From assembly GCA_947184155.2 (NCBI GenBank), contig CAMXCT020006571.1, positions 319,501 through 383,500 on the forward strand: a stretch of DNA of 64,000 nt, read 5' to 3'. The first letter of the stretch is position 1. Every line of letters starts with the position of its first letter. This DNA comes from Cladocopium goreaui (lineage: Eukaryota > Sar > Dinophyceae > Suessiales > Symbiodiniaceae). Below, piece by piece: positions 12,532-25,600 of the stretch. Position numbers and translations under genes: made by a program. Below the pieces are notes generated by a model that was not told the origin of the DNA, searched no databases, and worked only from the letters and a program-made list of their open reading frames with translations.

Positions 12532-15500
12532 TTACTTCCCTGCCGTCAGTGAATCCACTCGGCGCTTCAAATTGTCCTCGCACTTGATGCCTTTGGAACT
12601 TAAAAGATCCAGGCACCGTTTTGCAAGTCCGGTGCGCGTTTCACCTGGTTTCAGGTCACGCGTTAAACATTGTCCCAGGGTCATACTGCCCTGGAAATAA
12701 GTAAAATTTGCCAACACAATTCTTTCACCCTTTTTGGGTGGCCCCTGGTGGGCGCTACTTGAGAAGTTATGCAAATCACTCTGCGAAGCCACAACCATGG
12801 TCATCACCGAAGCGCTCAAAACGCTGTCTTTGGGCAACATGCGAATGGCGTCCAAAGCTGTCTTGATCTCTTCAGAGAGCGCTGCACTCTTGGATCCCAG
12901 CTGCAAGAGCAACACAGTGTTGTGGTCAGCCACCAACTTGGCAATCTGATCCCTGTCAAGGTCACCCTTGAACATGTCGGGGAAAGAATGCAAAGAGATC
13001 ATCTTCTGGAAGGATGTATCCAAAGCAGCCCATGCATTACCAAGTTCATTGTTGCATTGAGACAGCAACTGAGCCACAAAGGTACTCATTCGATCCATGA
13101 GCAACTTGAAGAAAATCATTTCCTTGTCGGTTTCGGTCATTTTGCTGGTCATGCTGGCAAAGGAACTTGCAGCTGATGCAAACCTTGCAAAATTGGCACT
13201 CATGTGAGACAGAACATGCATCTTGTAGATGGTCTTGCTCTGTTGCTTCATTTTGGCTGCCTCAAAATCACGGGTTACCAACTCACTGAAAGCCTGCAGC
13301 TCCTCAGCTTCTGCTAGCTTTTCTTTGAACATGACCATGTACTTCGACAAGTTCAAGAGGACCCCAGACAAGCAAACGAAGGAGACATGAACCTTCACGC
13401 TCGTCTCGGTGCCTGACTGGAGTGTGACCACATCGCCCATGCATGAGGTGTAGGTCAAACAGAACTTGGCATAGTCCAATCCGCTTTTTCCGTCCTGCCA
13501 GACTGGGACAGTGTCGAGCCCGATCCGATCATATCATCATCATAAGTTAAGTCATAGACTCAGTAGCATAAATTTATGTATAAAAGTTAAGTTATATTAT
13601 ATTATATTATATTATATCATATTATTATATTAAATTATATTATATTATATTAAATTATATTATAATATTATATTATATTATTTTATTTTATTATATATTT
13701 ATATTATATAATTATACATTAGTTATATATATAATATATATTATTATATATATAAAATTATATAATATTAATATATTATATTATTATATATTATATCATA
13801 TATATATTATATATTATATGATATAATATTCTATTATATCAATATATATTATATTTTGTTTTATTATATTATGTTATATCATATCTTATTATATTATAAA
13901 TTGTATTATATTATTATATTAAATTATTTTATCTTAAATGACATAGCATGATACTATGACATGATATAATTTACAGTACATACTGATATACTTTATTTGT
14001 ATAAGTTTTATAAATGCTATATGATATGTTATGATTATGATTCATATGATGATATGATGTCATAGTCATAGTCATGAGTCATAAGAAACATCATCAACGG
14101 TCTGAGTCATAAGTCATAACATAGTACATCATAATAAATTTAAATGACAAATGATAAATAATTATGCAACAGATTTTGATGCAAAGAAACAACTGTCTTG
14201 TAAGCAAAAGTTGTGTATTAAGAGTCCATAGTCATAGTCATAGTCATGGTCATAGTAGTCATTGGTTCATAAGTTTCATAAGTCAATGCTAAAGTCAGGA
14301 AGATTTGTTCGCATCATCACGGGGGAAAGAGTCATGGATCAAGTCTGAATTCTTTGATTTGGTTCTGTCAAAAACAAATTCCCAGCAGCCACCAATGAAA
14401 TCAAAAGTCCAAACCTTACCCCACGATTGCACTCCTTGTCGTCCTGATCCAGAGCTCCCACGATTGCAGTTTGCAAGACTGTGTCCAAGTTGACTTCTGC
14501 ATCAAGAATCCGAACCATGAAGCCGTGGAACGTAGAGGTGGCTTGTTCCATGAAACTGGCCACTGACTTCTCAATCAATGCAGTCACCTTGGAGAGGCTC
14601 ACAGCCCATGATGGCACAACTGCTTCCACCTGCTTGATCACAATCTGGTCTTTGAGTCCTTTGAACAAAGCGGTGACCCTGTCTTCAAACAGAAGCTCTT
14701 CTGTCGCAGAGCCGGCTGAGAGGGAACACAGCTTTGCAAGTGCTCCTTGCAAAAGACGGGAAATGGAACTGACAGCACCAAGCTTGCCGGCAATGTCAGA
14801 TGCAAGCTCCTTCCCCAACATCTTGCCCAAATGTACTTTGGGAAGGCCATGGTAGGATGATAGCTCCGCAAGCATCTGAAGGCACTCCGTGGTTTTGGAA
14901 TCAGAAAGCTTTCCAGTAGCCAAATCCTCCATGAAATCATCAAACTTGGGAAACTTCTTCTCAAACCTCAAAGTTGCAGCTTCAAGAAGAGCACCATGAA
15001 GTTGAGAGATATGCTGGTCAATGGCAGCCAAGTGGGTGGACGATGCATCTTTGGCACGATCTGAGGCATTGTCCTTGAAGCTGAAGAACTTGGCAGTCAT
15101 GTCAGCAACTTTTGCTTGCAATGGCACTGAAATTTCATACTCTCCATCGCGCTCTCTCACGATCGTGTCGCGACAGAAAGGCTTCATGCCTTGGGTAAAC
15201 TCAAAGACACCTTGAATCTCGGCCTGCAACGCTTGGTCTTTCCTGCTTTGGTTGATCAAGCCGGAGATTGTCTCAACAAGGAAGACACCCGCTGGGTAGA
15301 TTGTGAGGGCAGATTGGAAAGCTGTTTTGCCCTTGACCAACTGCAACCTTGCAGCTTCTGCTGCCTCCAACTCTGTACCGACAACGTCAGTCTCTGAGCA
15401 AACAACCCGCAGGAGCGTCAAAAGCCTTGCCACATCTTCTCTCAAAGGTGACTTCTCTGGGGCAGCTGAGTGGTAGATCTTGGAAGCGACAAAGCTATCA

Positions 15501-16796
15501 CACAAAGCGAGAATCCTCTTCATGGTTGGTAGCATGGCCTCAGACTTGCCAGCAGCATCAGACCTTAGAAAATGCCAATGGAGTGCTTGGAAATTGGAAG
15601 CATTCTTGAAACCTATCCACAAGTTACAAAATATCCCAATTCATGGCTGGGATAAATTAAAACTTGCAGCTGCGTATGCTGAAGCATGTGTGTTAAGAAG
15701 TTAAAGCTCCACAGGTCACAGGGTCCACATATACTAGACTATATTATTTTATATACTGATTGATATACTGTATAGTAACATGATGACATGTACTGTATGT
15801 AGTGAGCCGTAAGAGTTATCATTTGAGCTAGTCATGAGTTCATACATTTGTACATTAAAAATCTGGCAACAAAATTTTGACAGGGCACCCAGAAGGCGTG
15901 GGGACGCGGAGAAAACACTGGTTGATCACATGGGAGATGCAGCCTCCCTGAAATTCCCTCACGACGAGTCGTAGGGCATCCTCCGACAAATCTTTCGGGA
16001 GCACACAAGTGATGCCGTCGGGGTACTTGTCCTCGCAATCAGGGTTGAGGAAATCCATGACCTCCTGAAATTTGTCGTCCTCACACATTGCCACAGCTGT
16101 CCTTTGGCAAATTGCATTGTTGACTTGAGCAGGAAGAGTCACCTTGAGATCACGTAGAGCAGTGGCCCTCAGACTCAAGGTTGAAGGCGCAGCTTCCTTG
16201 TCTTGCAACGCCTCAATGAAGTCTGAGATTGTTTGCACCAGAGTCTTGCAATCCTTGAGTTGGTGCCAGACAGTCTCTGCACGGCAACCTGGACCTTGGC
16301 ATCTGATCATGTCAACAAAGAGGGCAGTGGATTCACCCAAGCGCGTCTCCAACTTCTCAAGTAATGAAGTGACTTTGGAAAGTGAGAGCTGCATCACTCC
16401 TCCCCGAGAATCTTCAACTTGAAATTTCAACTGGTTCGCTTGGAGCACCAAACCCTCGGACTTGTCGAGCTCACGAGTCTCCGCAGCGGCATTCTTCTTG
16501 GATTGGCCACCCACCTGAAAAGCAAAGACGGTGCCTGACGCTGCATCTGATCCTCCTGCGTCAGAAGCAGCACCAGAAGGGGCAGCGGCATTGGCAACAT
16601 TGGCATTGGTGGACTTCGAATCAACTGTTGTTGCGCGGCGGGCACGAGAAGTGCCGCTAGTGCCTCCAACCTTGGCTTTCTTCTTGGCCTGTGTCTCATC
16701 ATCAGAACCACCACCACCACCACCGAGGAAACTGATGTCTCCCCCCCAAAGCATCGACATAAGCTCATCATCCTCAGACCCTGTCTTTGCTGACAT
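12532..16796 (-). CDS. Element gene 4: 1002-residue helical protein with SAP-like tail
   Basis: I do not recognise the family. Three exons, 16796-15944, 15612-14420 and 13494-12532, join through one GC-AG and one GT-AG intron and sum to exactly 1003 codons including TAA. The start is MSAKTG. The N-terminus is acidic, then Gly-rich, then basic (KKKAKVGG, a possible nuclear signal), followed by an Ala/Ser linker. From about residue 110 onward it is predominantly helical, with a Cys cluster (CQGPGCRAE). The last 50 residues (about 950-1000; GETRTGLAKRCLDLLSSKGI, then NLKRR) resemble a SAP DNA-binding fold. The start codon lies 286 bp after the stop of gene 3. The exon 1 donor could instead be a GTGCCC site about 60 bp further on, but that breaks the frame. 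A structural or DNA-binding accessory protein of the element is inference. Confidence 0.8.
13520..14280. other. AT-rich intron of gene 4
   Basis: Almost entirely TATTA/TATAT low complexity. It shows the sharp exon/intron base-composition contrast characteristic of this element. Confidence 0.7.
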
Positions 16797-17082
16797 TTTC
16801 CTCAGCAGAGAGGGTGGTCTAGCTTGTCAAACAACAAAGTCAAATGGAATAAGGAATCATACCACATATTAAATTATAGTAGTATATTATATAATATAAA
16901 CATTATATATCATCTGAATCATATCAACATCAATATCAATGATAACATTCTGATCATTATCTTGATCGTAATCATAACATGTAACATATTATGTCAAGGA
17001 TCATTAGCTCATTATATTTATATTTTACCAAACCAGTGCGGACTGTAAGTTCAGAAGATGTTTGAACCCAAAAAGGCAACAT

Positions 17083-18832
17083 TTAATCAATCACACCGGG
17101 ACAAAGATTCAAAGCAATCTCGTCGTCCTTGCTCGACGCAGTGACTCGAAGCTTTTTGGAAGCTTGCTCAAATGCATCTGCCGCGGCATCGTCATCGGAT
17201 GAGCCACCCTCGGCAACCTTGGAAATCTGCCTGGCCGTTTTCGATGAAGTCGATGAAACTTCAATGGCACCTTAGTGGATGGCAAAAAACCTCTAAAGGG
17301 TACAGGAAGGAAACTACTGAAGATGGTAAACAAACATTAACATAACATAACAATCATTTGACAAACGTTGCTAAACTGAATATGAGGAGCCTATCACCCA
17401 TTCTTCCAAGATAATTCCCTTCACAGGACGGCCCTGGTGTTGGATCGTGGAAAGCTTTTTTGGAACTTCACGATCATGTTTTTTTAAGAGAGCCACGGGC
17501 CACATGTAGCCTAAGACCTGTTTCGTGTTGAACCCGGTCGTCTGCTCTGCGACCGTGTTGGTATCACCTGTCGGGCACACTATCTGAAACTATATTTATA
17601 AGTTATATGTTGTAACATCTAATACAATCTACCGTATATCTCATGTGAACCACATATATAATATATAGTATATTTTATTGAATTATATAAATATATAATA
17701 TAATATAATATATAATTTTAATATAATGTTATATATTCTAAATATACAAATATCTATTAAAATATTTATGTATATATATTATATAATATATAATATTATT
17801 ATATTATATAAATATAATATATATATAATTTATAAATATATAATAATAAAATTGTATAATAATATTATTATATAAATATATATTATTTTATTATATAATA
17901 TATTAAATAATATTATATTATTTTTATTAAATAAAATATAAATATAATATAGTCGTCTATCATAATTTTAAATATGGGACACGCGCCTAACACCGTACTA
18001 ATTCCACATTCTTAACCCCGCACAGCGTTATACTTAACCCCGAACCAGCAGTGCATCTTTAACCATGAACAACCACGAAACTCTCAAGAGTGACTGTGGT
18101 CAAACATAGTTGCGACGTAGCGCAGACCTTGACATGGAAAATACACAAAATTACTTTACTTCGAGTTATCCCCACCATGACAAAATATACGTTTTGTTAC
18201 TGGCAAATCTTCTGGCATTCTATCTGACATATCTTCTGGCATTCTACCTGGCATATCATATCTTCTGGCATATGTTCTGGCATATCTTCTGACACTCTAT
18301 CTGGCATACCTTCTGGCATTCTATCTGACATTCTGGCATTCTAGCTGGCATATCTTCTGGCATTTATCTGGCATATCTTCTGGTATTCTATCTGGCAGAT
18401 CTTCTGGCATTCTATCTGGCATATCTTCTGCCATTCTATCTGGCATATCTTCTGGCAATTTATCTGGCATATCTTCTGGCATTCTATCTGGCATATCTTC
18501 TGGCATTCTATCTGGCAAATCTTCTGGTGTTCTATCTGGCATATCTTCTGGCACTTTATCTGGCATACCTTCTGGCATTCTATCTGGCATATCTTCTGGC
18601 ATTCTATCTGGCAGACATTCTGGCACTTTATCTGGCATATCTTCTGGCATTCTTTCTGACATTCTATCTGGCGTTCTATCTGGCATATCTTCTGGCATTC
18701 TATCTGGCCGTTGAGGGCCAGCGGTGCTCACTGAGTTCGGACGGTCCCAGGTTGAGGTCCAGCTCACGACATGTTACATTTATCATTAATTTAAGTTTTA
18801 AATATACAATATTAATTGAAATTTCTATCATA

Positions 18833-18869
<37 letters not shown>

Positions 18870-19834
18870 ATATATATTATTATTATATTATATATATAAA
18901 TATTATATATTATATATTTATATACTATATATATTATATTATTATATTATATAATATATAATTTAATTATATATTATATTATATATTAAATTATTATATT
19001 AGATAATTTATATTTATATAGTCTAGTTTATAGTATCTTTGATATTAAAATTATTTTTAAATTATTATACATTTTATTTTATATTGTTTACATGCATATT
19101 ATTTATTTATATATATTATTATATAACTTAGTTATATCTTGATGTTATATTATATAATTATAAATTTATATTTTAGAATTATCTCATATAAATTATTATA
19201 TTATATATTATATTAAATTATATCAATAAATTATTATTATTATTATATAATTTATAATTATATAATAGATATTGAAAGACTATGACTATGATAGACTATG
19301 ACTCTGGCTATTATTTTACTATTGACTGTTACGTTACGACTATTACTGTACTATTATCCTATGCCCTATACTAAGACTATGACTAGACTACCGTATACCG
19401 CTGTATACCATGTATACAGTTTATATACAGTTTATATATAATATAATATAATATAATATATACAGTTTACCCAGTCCCAATACTAACCCAGTCCCAATAG
19501 ATTAAAGCTTTCTGTTTTGTAAACACACGCCTCGATTTCGAGCACGCCTTCCCCCCTCACGGCGTGTTGCACACCACTCCTTGAATTTCTCATCATACAC
19601 CTTCTGATTCGCGGTGTCCTGCAAGTACTTTTCCAAAGCCGACGCCGTCATGTCTGCGTACTCCTCTTCATTCTTGATGAAGTTTGCACATGGACGACAA
19701 TCTCTCGCATTGGTACACCTAGGCTTCAAAGTATCGTTCTTATCCAGATTCTTCACAAGGGGATTGGTATCCACGTGGAACCGCAACTTGCAAAACTTAC
19801 AAGCGGCATCGGCGACGGCTTTGCCTTTGCCCAT
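17083..19834 (-). CDS. Element gene 3: 226-residue Cys-rich protein
   Basis: No family recognised. Exons 19834-19531, 17579-17391 and 17270-17083 total 227 codons including TAA. Both introns have G|GC donors; the frame closes only with these. The start MGKGKAVADA follows a CAG acceptor-like site that could take a trans-spliced leader. Residues 12-50 hold CKFC, a His, a further Cys and CRPC, which could bind one or two zinc ions. The middle exon carries a short module (about residues 103-165) with KKLSTIQHQGRPVKGIILEE, and the C-terminus is acidic and ends GVID. The first intron (1.95 kb) contains a minisatellite element (18148-18770). Likely a small nuclear zinc-binding protein of the element; this is inference. 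Confidence 0.75.
18148..18770. repeat. Minisatellite element inside gene 3 intron
   Basis: Begins with a head similar to CTTCGAGTGATCCCCACCAT (18155-18180 region, shared with 33500-33536 and 58648-58687). It continues as a roughly 24-bp array of TCTGGCATATCTTCTGGCAT (about 18205-18710) and ends in a GAGGTCC/GAGGGCC-type segment. The array reads as (MPDRMPED)n or (AYLLAFYL)n depending on strand; neither is a gene. Confidence 0.7.
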
Positions 19835-20350
19835 TCTGGTAAAGTGCAAGAGCTGGAAAAGAATGCAACTGGTGGCACTCACGCACTTAACGAGTTGGCA
19901 CAAAATGCTTGGGAAAAAACAACGGGTGGAATAGACATTCATTCAACTTCAGCTTCAAACATACAAATTCTTGGAATGTAGATCTGGAAAGCTGTGACTT
20001 CAAACTTTGAGCGCTGATATGTGCATAACTACCCACTGAATCCCACTGACAAACACAGTGACAACAACTGGCAGCAACGATCCATTCTGAGTCATGCAGC
20101 ATCCATTGATCCATCCGCATCGGTTACCAATGAATCATTGAATATCATCATCATTGGTCATCAAATCAAACACTTGTCTTTTTCATTGGCCAACCATTCA
20201 GTCATCAAGAAAGATAGGCAAATTGACTGCAAATAAAACTCTGTCTCAAATGAATCATCATCAGAATCATAAGTATCAATAATGTCAATAAGTTAGTATA
20301 AGCTATATGATTAACTAGTCAGTACAATATCAGTATATAAATAGTATAGA

Positions 20351-21753
20351 TTAGTAATAGTAATAGTCATCACCATCGTCGATCTCACCATCTCCCAAAA
20401 TGGCGGTTCTGAATGCATCAGTTTCATCATCACCACAGCTGTCTGCGCCGGTGTGCAAATGCTTGAGCTTTGCAACGTGGCACTGCGTAGGCACACAGGG
20501 AAGCTGCAGACCGCTTACTTCTAAATACATTGACAAACAAAATCTGTATTGAACTGTGGTTCACGTGAACTGTTCTATTTCAGCGGTCCCATATCCAAAA
20601 TACCTACCCAACTCTTATCTCAGACTTGTCTTGTCTTTGGCCTTTGAATTTTCAAATGCAAAAGATGTCTCAACGCTCACCGATTCCGTGCTCGAATCAC
20701 ACACAGCCATCACCACCACTGGAAAACAATCGGGAGGACACAAAACAACCAACGGGAGGTACTGAGACATTCATGGCATATGCAGCACACCTACATGATT
20801 AAAAAGCAGTGGGCATGCTTGGCTATGCCTTTCCCATGCTGGCTACTACTCACTCGTTGTCGGAGTCCGTGTAGCAACCGACAGGCCCCGCTGCGGCACA
20901 GGTCTTGTTCCACTTGCGCCAGTCACGTGGCTTCGATTTCAAAGTGCATGTCCATCCACGGTTTTCCAGCTCTGACTTCCAGAACCTGCAGAAAAACCCT
21001 GGGGCCATCATAAAGATATAAATAAATTTAAGGGCTATGAGCTGTAGCCTGAAGATTACATTGCAAAGCTACAGACTATAGACTATAGACTATAGGCCAC
21101 CATCATCATCACCACCACCACCATCATCATCATGATGATCATCATCATCGTCTACGTCATACGCTTACAGTAACCGAAAATAACAACAATGCAGGAAATC
21201 AAAATTCTGAAGCATGCCATTGCCCCAAAAACAAAAACACTTCGTGTTCAAGAAACACTGACCATTTGCACGGTGGTGGGGATCGGTACGACTTGTTGTG
21301 GGCCTTGACCTCATCCCAATCGGAAGAAATCTTGCACATCACGTTCTCAAAGCGTGCCTTCTTCTCCTTGTTGGACATCTTGGCCGCGGCCGGCTTCTTC
21401 AGAACCATCTGGCAGCCAGAAGGCTTCTTCATAACTACCTGTGAACCCTTGGTGCACTTGGGCGGGGTGAGCTTCAGCATGGTCTTGCGCGTGGCCTTCA
21501 TGGGTGTCACAAATGAGGACGAACTTGCACGGCCAGACTTGTGTGATTTGGGTGTCTTCGGACTCATCACTTTCATAGGCAGCACAGGAGTCTTTGGGCT
21601 CTGCACTTTCATAGGAGTCTTAGGAGTCTTTGGAGAATTCAATCCTGGAGGGCTCCCCACGAAAGCACGCCCACGACGAAGGGCTGGGGTAGGAGAAAGA
21701 ACACGAGTGGTAGCCTGTGAGACCGGTGTAGAAGGTGAAGGAGACGACGACAT
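20351..21753 (-). CDS. Element gene 2: 261-residue basic S/T-P-rich protein
   Basis: No family recognised. Exons 21753-21263, 20985-20854 and 20513-20351 sum to 262 codons including TAA. The donors TG|GTCAGT and GA|GTGAGT are canonical; the third acceptor is chosen by frame (GTAAG|CGG). The N-terminal 100 residues are rich in SPKTP and TPMK repeats, then KKPAAAK. They look like CDK-type phosphorylation sites on a histone-H1-like or minor-groove-binding tail. The C-terminal half has Trp/Cys-rich sequence (CKWFWKSELENRGWTC…DWRKWNKTC, about residues 162-198), possibly a small metal- or DNA-binding fold, then an acidic end. The gene starts 908 bp after the gene 1 stop. DNA binding is inferred from composition only. 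Confidence 0.75.
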
Positions 21754-22660
21754 GGCTCAACTACCTAAATGACACCACAAATCAAATCTGACTAGACTGA
21801 AGGCCTGTGAGCGCAAATGCTAGATCATGGGGAGCCGTTTTGGTCTCTGCAATCTGCAACCCCAAAAACCTTAAGCAAAATCATCCCTCCATATGGCAAA
21901 AACATGTCTCCAAAATGCCAAAAAAATCACCTCCGGACTTGCCGAAAATCGACCCCCAAAAGCCGAAAACTATCCCCTTAACTGGACCCTTTGGGGGTCA
22001 ATTTTGGACCAATTTTGAGGTCAATTGTTGGACCAATTTTGAGGTCAATTTTTGACCAATTTTGGACCATCTGTTCAAGGATCAATTTGGGCTAGTCCCA
22101 AAACATGAAGATCTTTGTTGACAAAATGTAAAACGAGATCAATGAAGAGCCATTCTGGCAAAGAAGATGTTGTACCCTACATTTATCATTGATCATCATA
22201 TCAAAATTTTATTATATGAATCATGAATCATAGAATCATAAATCATAAATATAACATAATATAATAATATTATATAATATAATTATATATTTGATCTAAA
22301 TCTGAACATGGTTTAGAAGTAAAAGATGTGGTCGCTAAGAGTTGGCAAGTGTCCTAATCGCACCTTATCATTTTGGCTTGTCCCATAAGTCAGTAGTTAA
22401 CTACCATCACCATAACTTTGTAACATAACTTGCCATTGGCATCATATAGGATAGCCCAAAGATCTTTCAAAGCTAAATTAGATTTGATCTAATTAGATCT
22501 GCTTTCCCACCCCTCAAAAAAAATCCTGCGGTCGTTCAACGGCTGGCAGCATGTTGCCAAAAGCAGCCCTTTCAATGAATCCGGCCTGCATGTAATGTCT
22601 TGCAACATCTTGCAACTATGCAAAATGCATCGAACACTGAACGGTTCGTTTTGAGATGTG
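21754..22660. other. Spacer between genes 1 and 2
   Basis: No gene. A short GACCAATTTTGAGGTCAATT repeat lies at 21990-22075. One stray copy of the terminal-array motif (AACTATCCCCTTAACT) lies at 21968-21983. Confidence 0.6.
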
Positions 22661-25600
22661 TCATTTTTTGACTTTCATCCCGATACTGCGTTTTAATTCG
22701 ATCGCTAAATTCAAATGGTTGTCTTTGCTATTTCTTCTACCCTCGGCCAACCAGTCAAACAAAAGGTCAGCATCGCGTGCATTTGAAATCCAGCAAACGC
22801 ATTTTGAGTGGACAGAACAACTGGCACGTAGTGACTTCTGCCCTGACTTCTGATCCACAAGAAGGGTTACAGCACCCAAACGATCCAACTTGGATTGACA
22901 TTTCAAATTGACATGGGCAATGGTTCCAGAAGCCGCTAAATGGCTTACCTCCACAACTTTCCCATCGGGGTCAGCACACAGGATCTGTACATGTGTGTTT
23001 TTGACATCTGGTTTTTGTGAGACGCCCACATTCGCAGAAGATGCAGCGCCAGTTGCAGTTGAAGCTGGGCAGTCCTTGCAGCAACAAATTGGAAGGGGGG
23101 ACAACGGGTTACACAACTTAGGCCTTCATATGATTCATAATTTCATAATCAAACAATGTACATGATCAGGAAAAGCAGGATGACTATGACTATGATTCTG
23201 ATGATTAAGTCATAGCTCATCAGTACAAGTTAGGTATATGACTATATGACGATACGATATGATTATTATAATTATAATTTATAATTATAATTTATAATTT
23301 ATAATTATGATATATCATCAATAAATCAACATAATTTATAACATTGATACCATCAAGTCATTAGTAGTAATAATTTTAATCAAACATAATGCACAGTACA
23401 TTATCAGGTAACCGGGTATATGGTATACGGTATATCGGTATATAAGTCAGTATAAATATGTAACGTATATAAATAAGTTCAGTATACAACAACTGTAGCA
23501 GGGCCAAAAGAACATATAATAATAATAAATAACTCATAACTCATAAATTACATAGATGGTGTAGCCCTTCATAATATCAGTCAACAAACCGAACCATATC
23601 ATAAATTTACCTCATCTAAGATCTACGATCCCGAACCATTGAGGCGACACGGTTTCCCCAAACGTTGAGGCGTCAGATACAAACTTGCTAGTTTGGCAGT
23701 ATTTTTCCCAAAACACATGAGTCAGTAAATTCCAAACATAAAAAAAGTTTGCCACATACTCAAAGGGGTACAACAGTTACAACACGGCATCTACTGTGCA
23801 TCCCTATTTTTTAAATGAGTTGATGGCAGCTCAATATAGCTCAACCCTGTAAAACAACAAGCCCAGAATCTAAAGCTTCTGAACAACTTGCTGATGATGC
23901 AGACGTTTCTCCACCACCACGCTGATGACCCTGGCCTCCATCATTCTCGACAATTTCAACTTCTTCAAGATCACTCTCAGACTCGTCAGAACAGATATCA
24001 GCCTGAACCCAGTCTTGCACGTCAGTAGATTTGCTAACCTCACACTGCCCACGCGCATGTCGCAGCGCGGCTATGGCTTCTGGTGTCAGAAATGCGTTCA
24101 AACAGGGATCGTCCAAAATGGGATCTCCGACTGGCTTGACATGACCCGGTGAATCATCACCATGACTGTAGCTGTTCTGGTCACGGTTCTGCTTCTCCCT
24201 GCTTTGCCCTTTTCTACGCTTGGGCTGTTGCTCACATGATGCTCCCACATCTTCCAGCAAAGCCAGCAAATCAAAAGGATCTGGCTCATTAGTCTGAGTT
24301 TCCATCCCAGTACCGGCGTCCGGTTGAACATCCTGCCGCTCAACAGCCGGTGCGCACACAGGGGTTGCAATCATACCAGTGATAGTATCATCTGTCCCAA
24401 GAAGTTTGACCCTGCGTGGAAGAACATCTTCGTAAATCATCAGATGAGCTGTCACTTGTGAGGCATCCAATCGTGGATCTACCAGCACCGGCAAGTCCAA
24501 AAGAAATGCAGCAAATTGGTCGGATGTGAACATGCGCAAACGGCCTGCAAGTTCTGGCTGACGGGGGAAATGGTCAGAGCCCTCTGGCTCAATGTAAGCC
24601 AGCGTCTGAAGGTCCAGAATCATGCCAGCACAGCTGGAATCTGAATGGTTGAAAACATCATTGTCCCAATCAACTGGTTCTAAGCATGCAAAAACCTGAA
24701 CTGGTTGATGTGTCCCTAAGCGTGCTGAACATCCAGAAATGAACGCGTACTGGCGATAAACACCGCCCTCTGTGTCCACCACTTCAAAACGACAAAGGAC
24801 ATCCTTCTCAACCATGGCTTGTACGCCACCCATCCTGACAACGATCGAAACATATTGGAAAACTTTAGATATGAATATGAAGCAGTATGTGAATGAGAAC
24901 CCAACGTCTTGGAAGGGTCAGTCTATAGCCAAAAATATAAATATATTATATTATATTATATAACTACTTAGGCCATAATATAATAGACTATAATATATAA
25001 TGACTATAATATGTTCTTAGTGATTATTTTATTAATATATTAATATAATTTCATAATATAAAAAATAATAAATCATATAATGCTGATCAATGATCAATGA
25101 TGATAATAATTAATAACAATAACAGCTAATCATAACAACTACTAATAAGAATCATGACTTACTCATAGCCATCATTTTACAATCAAATCACATTGTATCA
25201 TTTCCTGCAAGCCTGTAAGCCTTTAAGCCTGTAAACCTACAGTACATATAATTTATATCATATCATATAGCCTTTATATAAGGCCGTGATAATTGGGGTA
25301 TTCATCCCGATTCATTTGATGATTGATTCAAATAGTTCAGGTACAGTGCACCACCTCCTCCCGTTAGTAATGCCAAATTACTATCTATATAATTATAATA
25401 ATTATATTATATTTCATAGTAATTAGTAAAGTATGGGATAGTAATTTGGCATTACTGACCGTTGGCTATTCATCACCATTTTCATACACACCAATGGGCC
25501 CGTACATCATGTTGTTGATACAGAGTCAACATGTTATTTTGTATGCTTTGCCTATTTCCCCATTATAAGTTAGGTTAAAAGAAACTGAACAAAATAGAAC

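Noticed and set aside
18321-18767. Open frame reading (MPDRMPED)n, and the opposite (AYLLAFYL)n
   Set aside because: It is the translation of a 24-bp minisatellite; both strands stay open because the unit length is a multiple of three.
20351-20400. A GTGAGA donor at about 20392 extending gene 2 to further exons
   Set aside because: Possible, but no suitable downstream exon lies before the start of gene 3, and the frame ends naturally at 20351.
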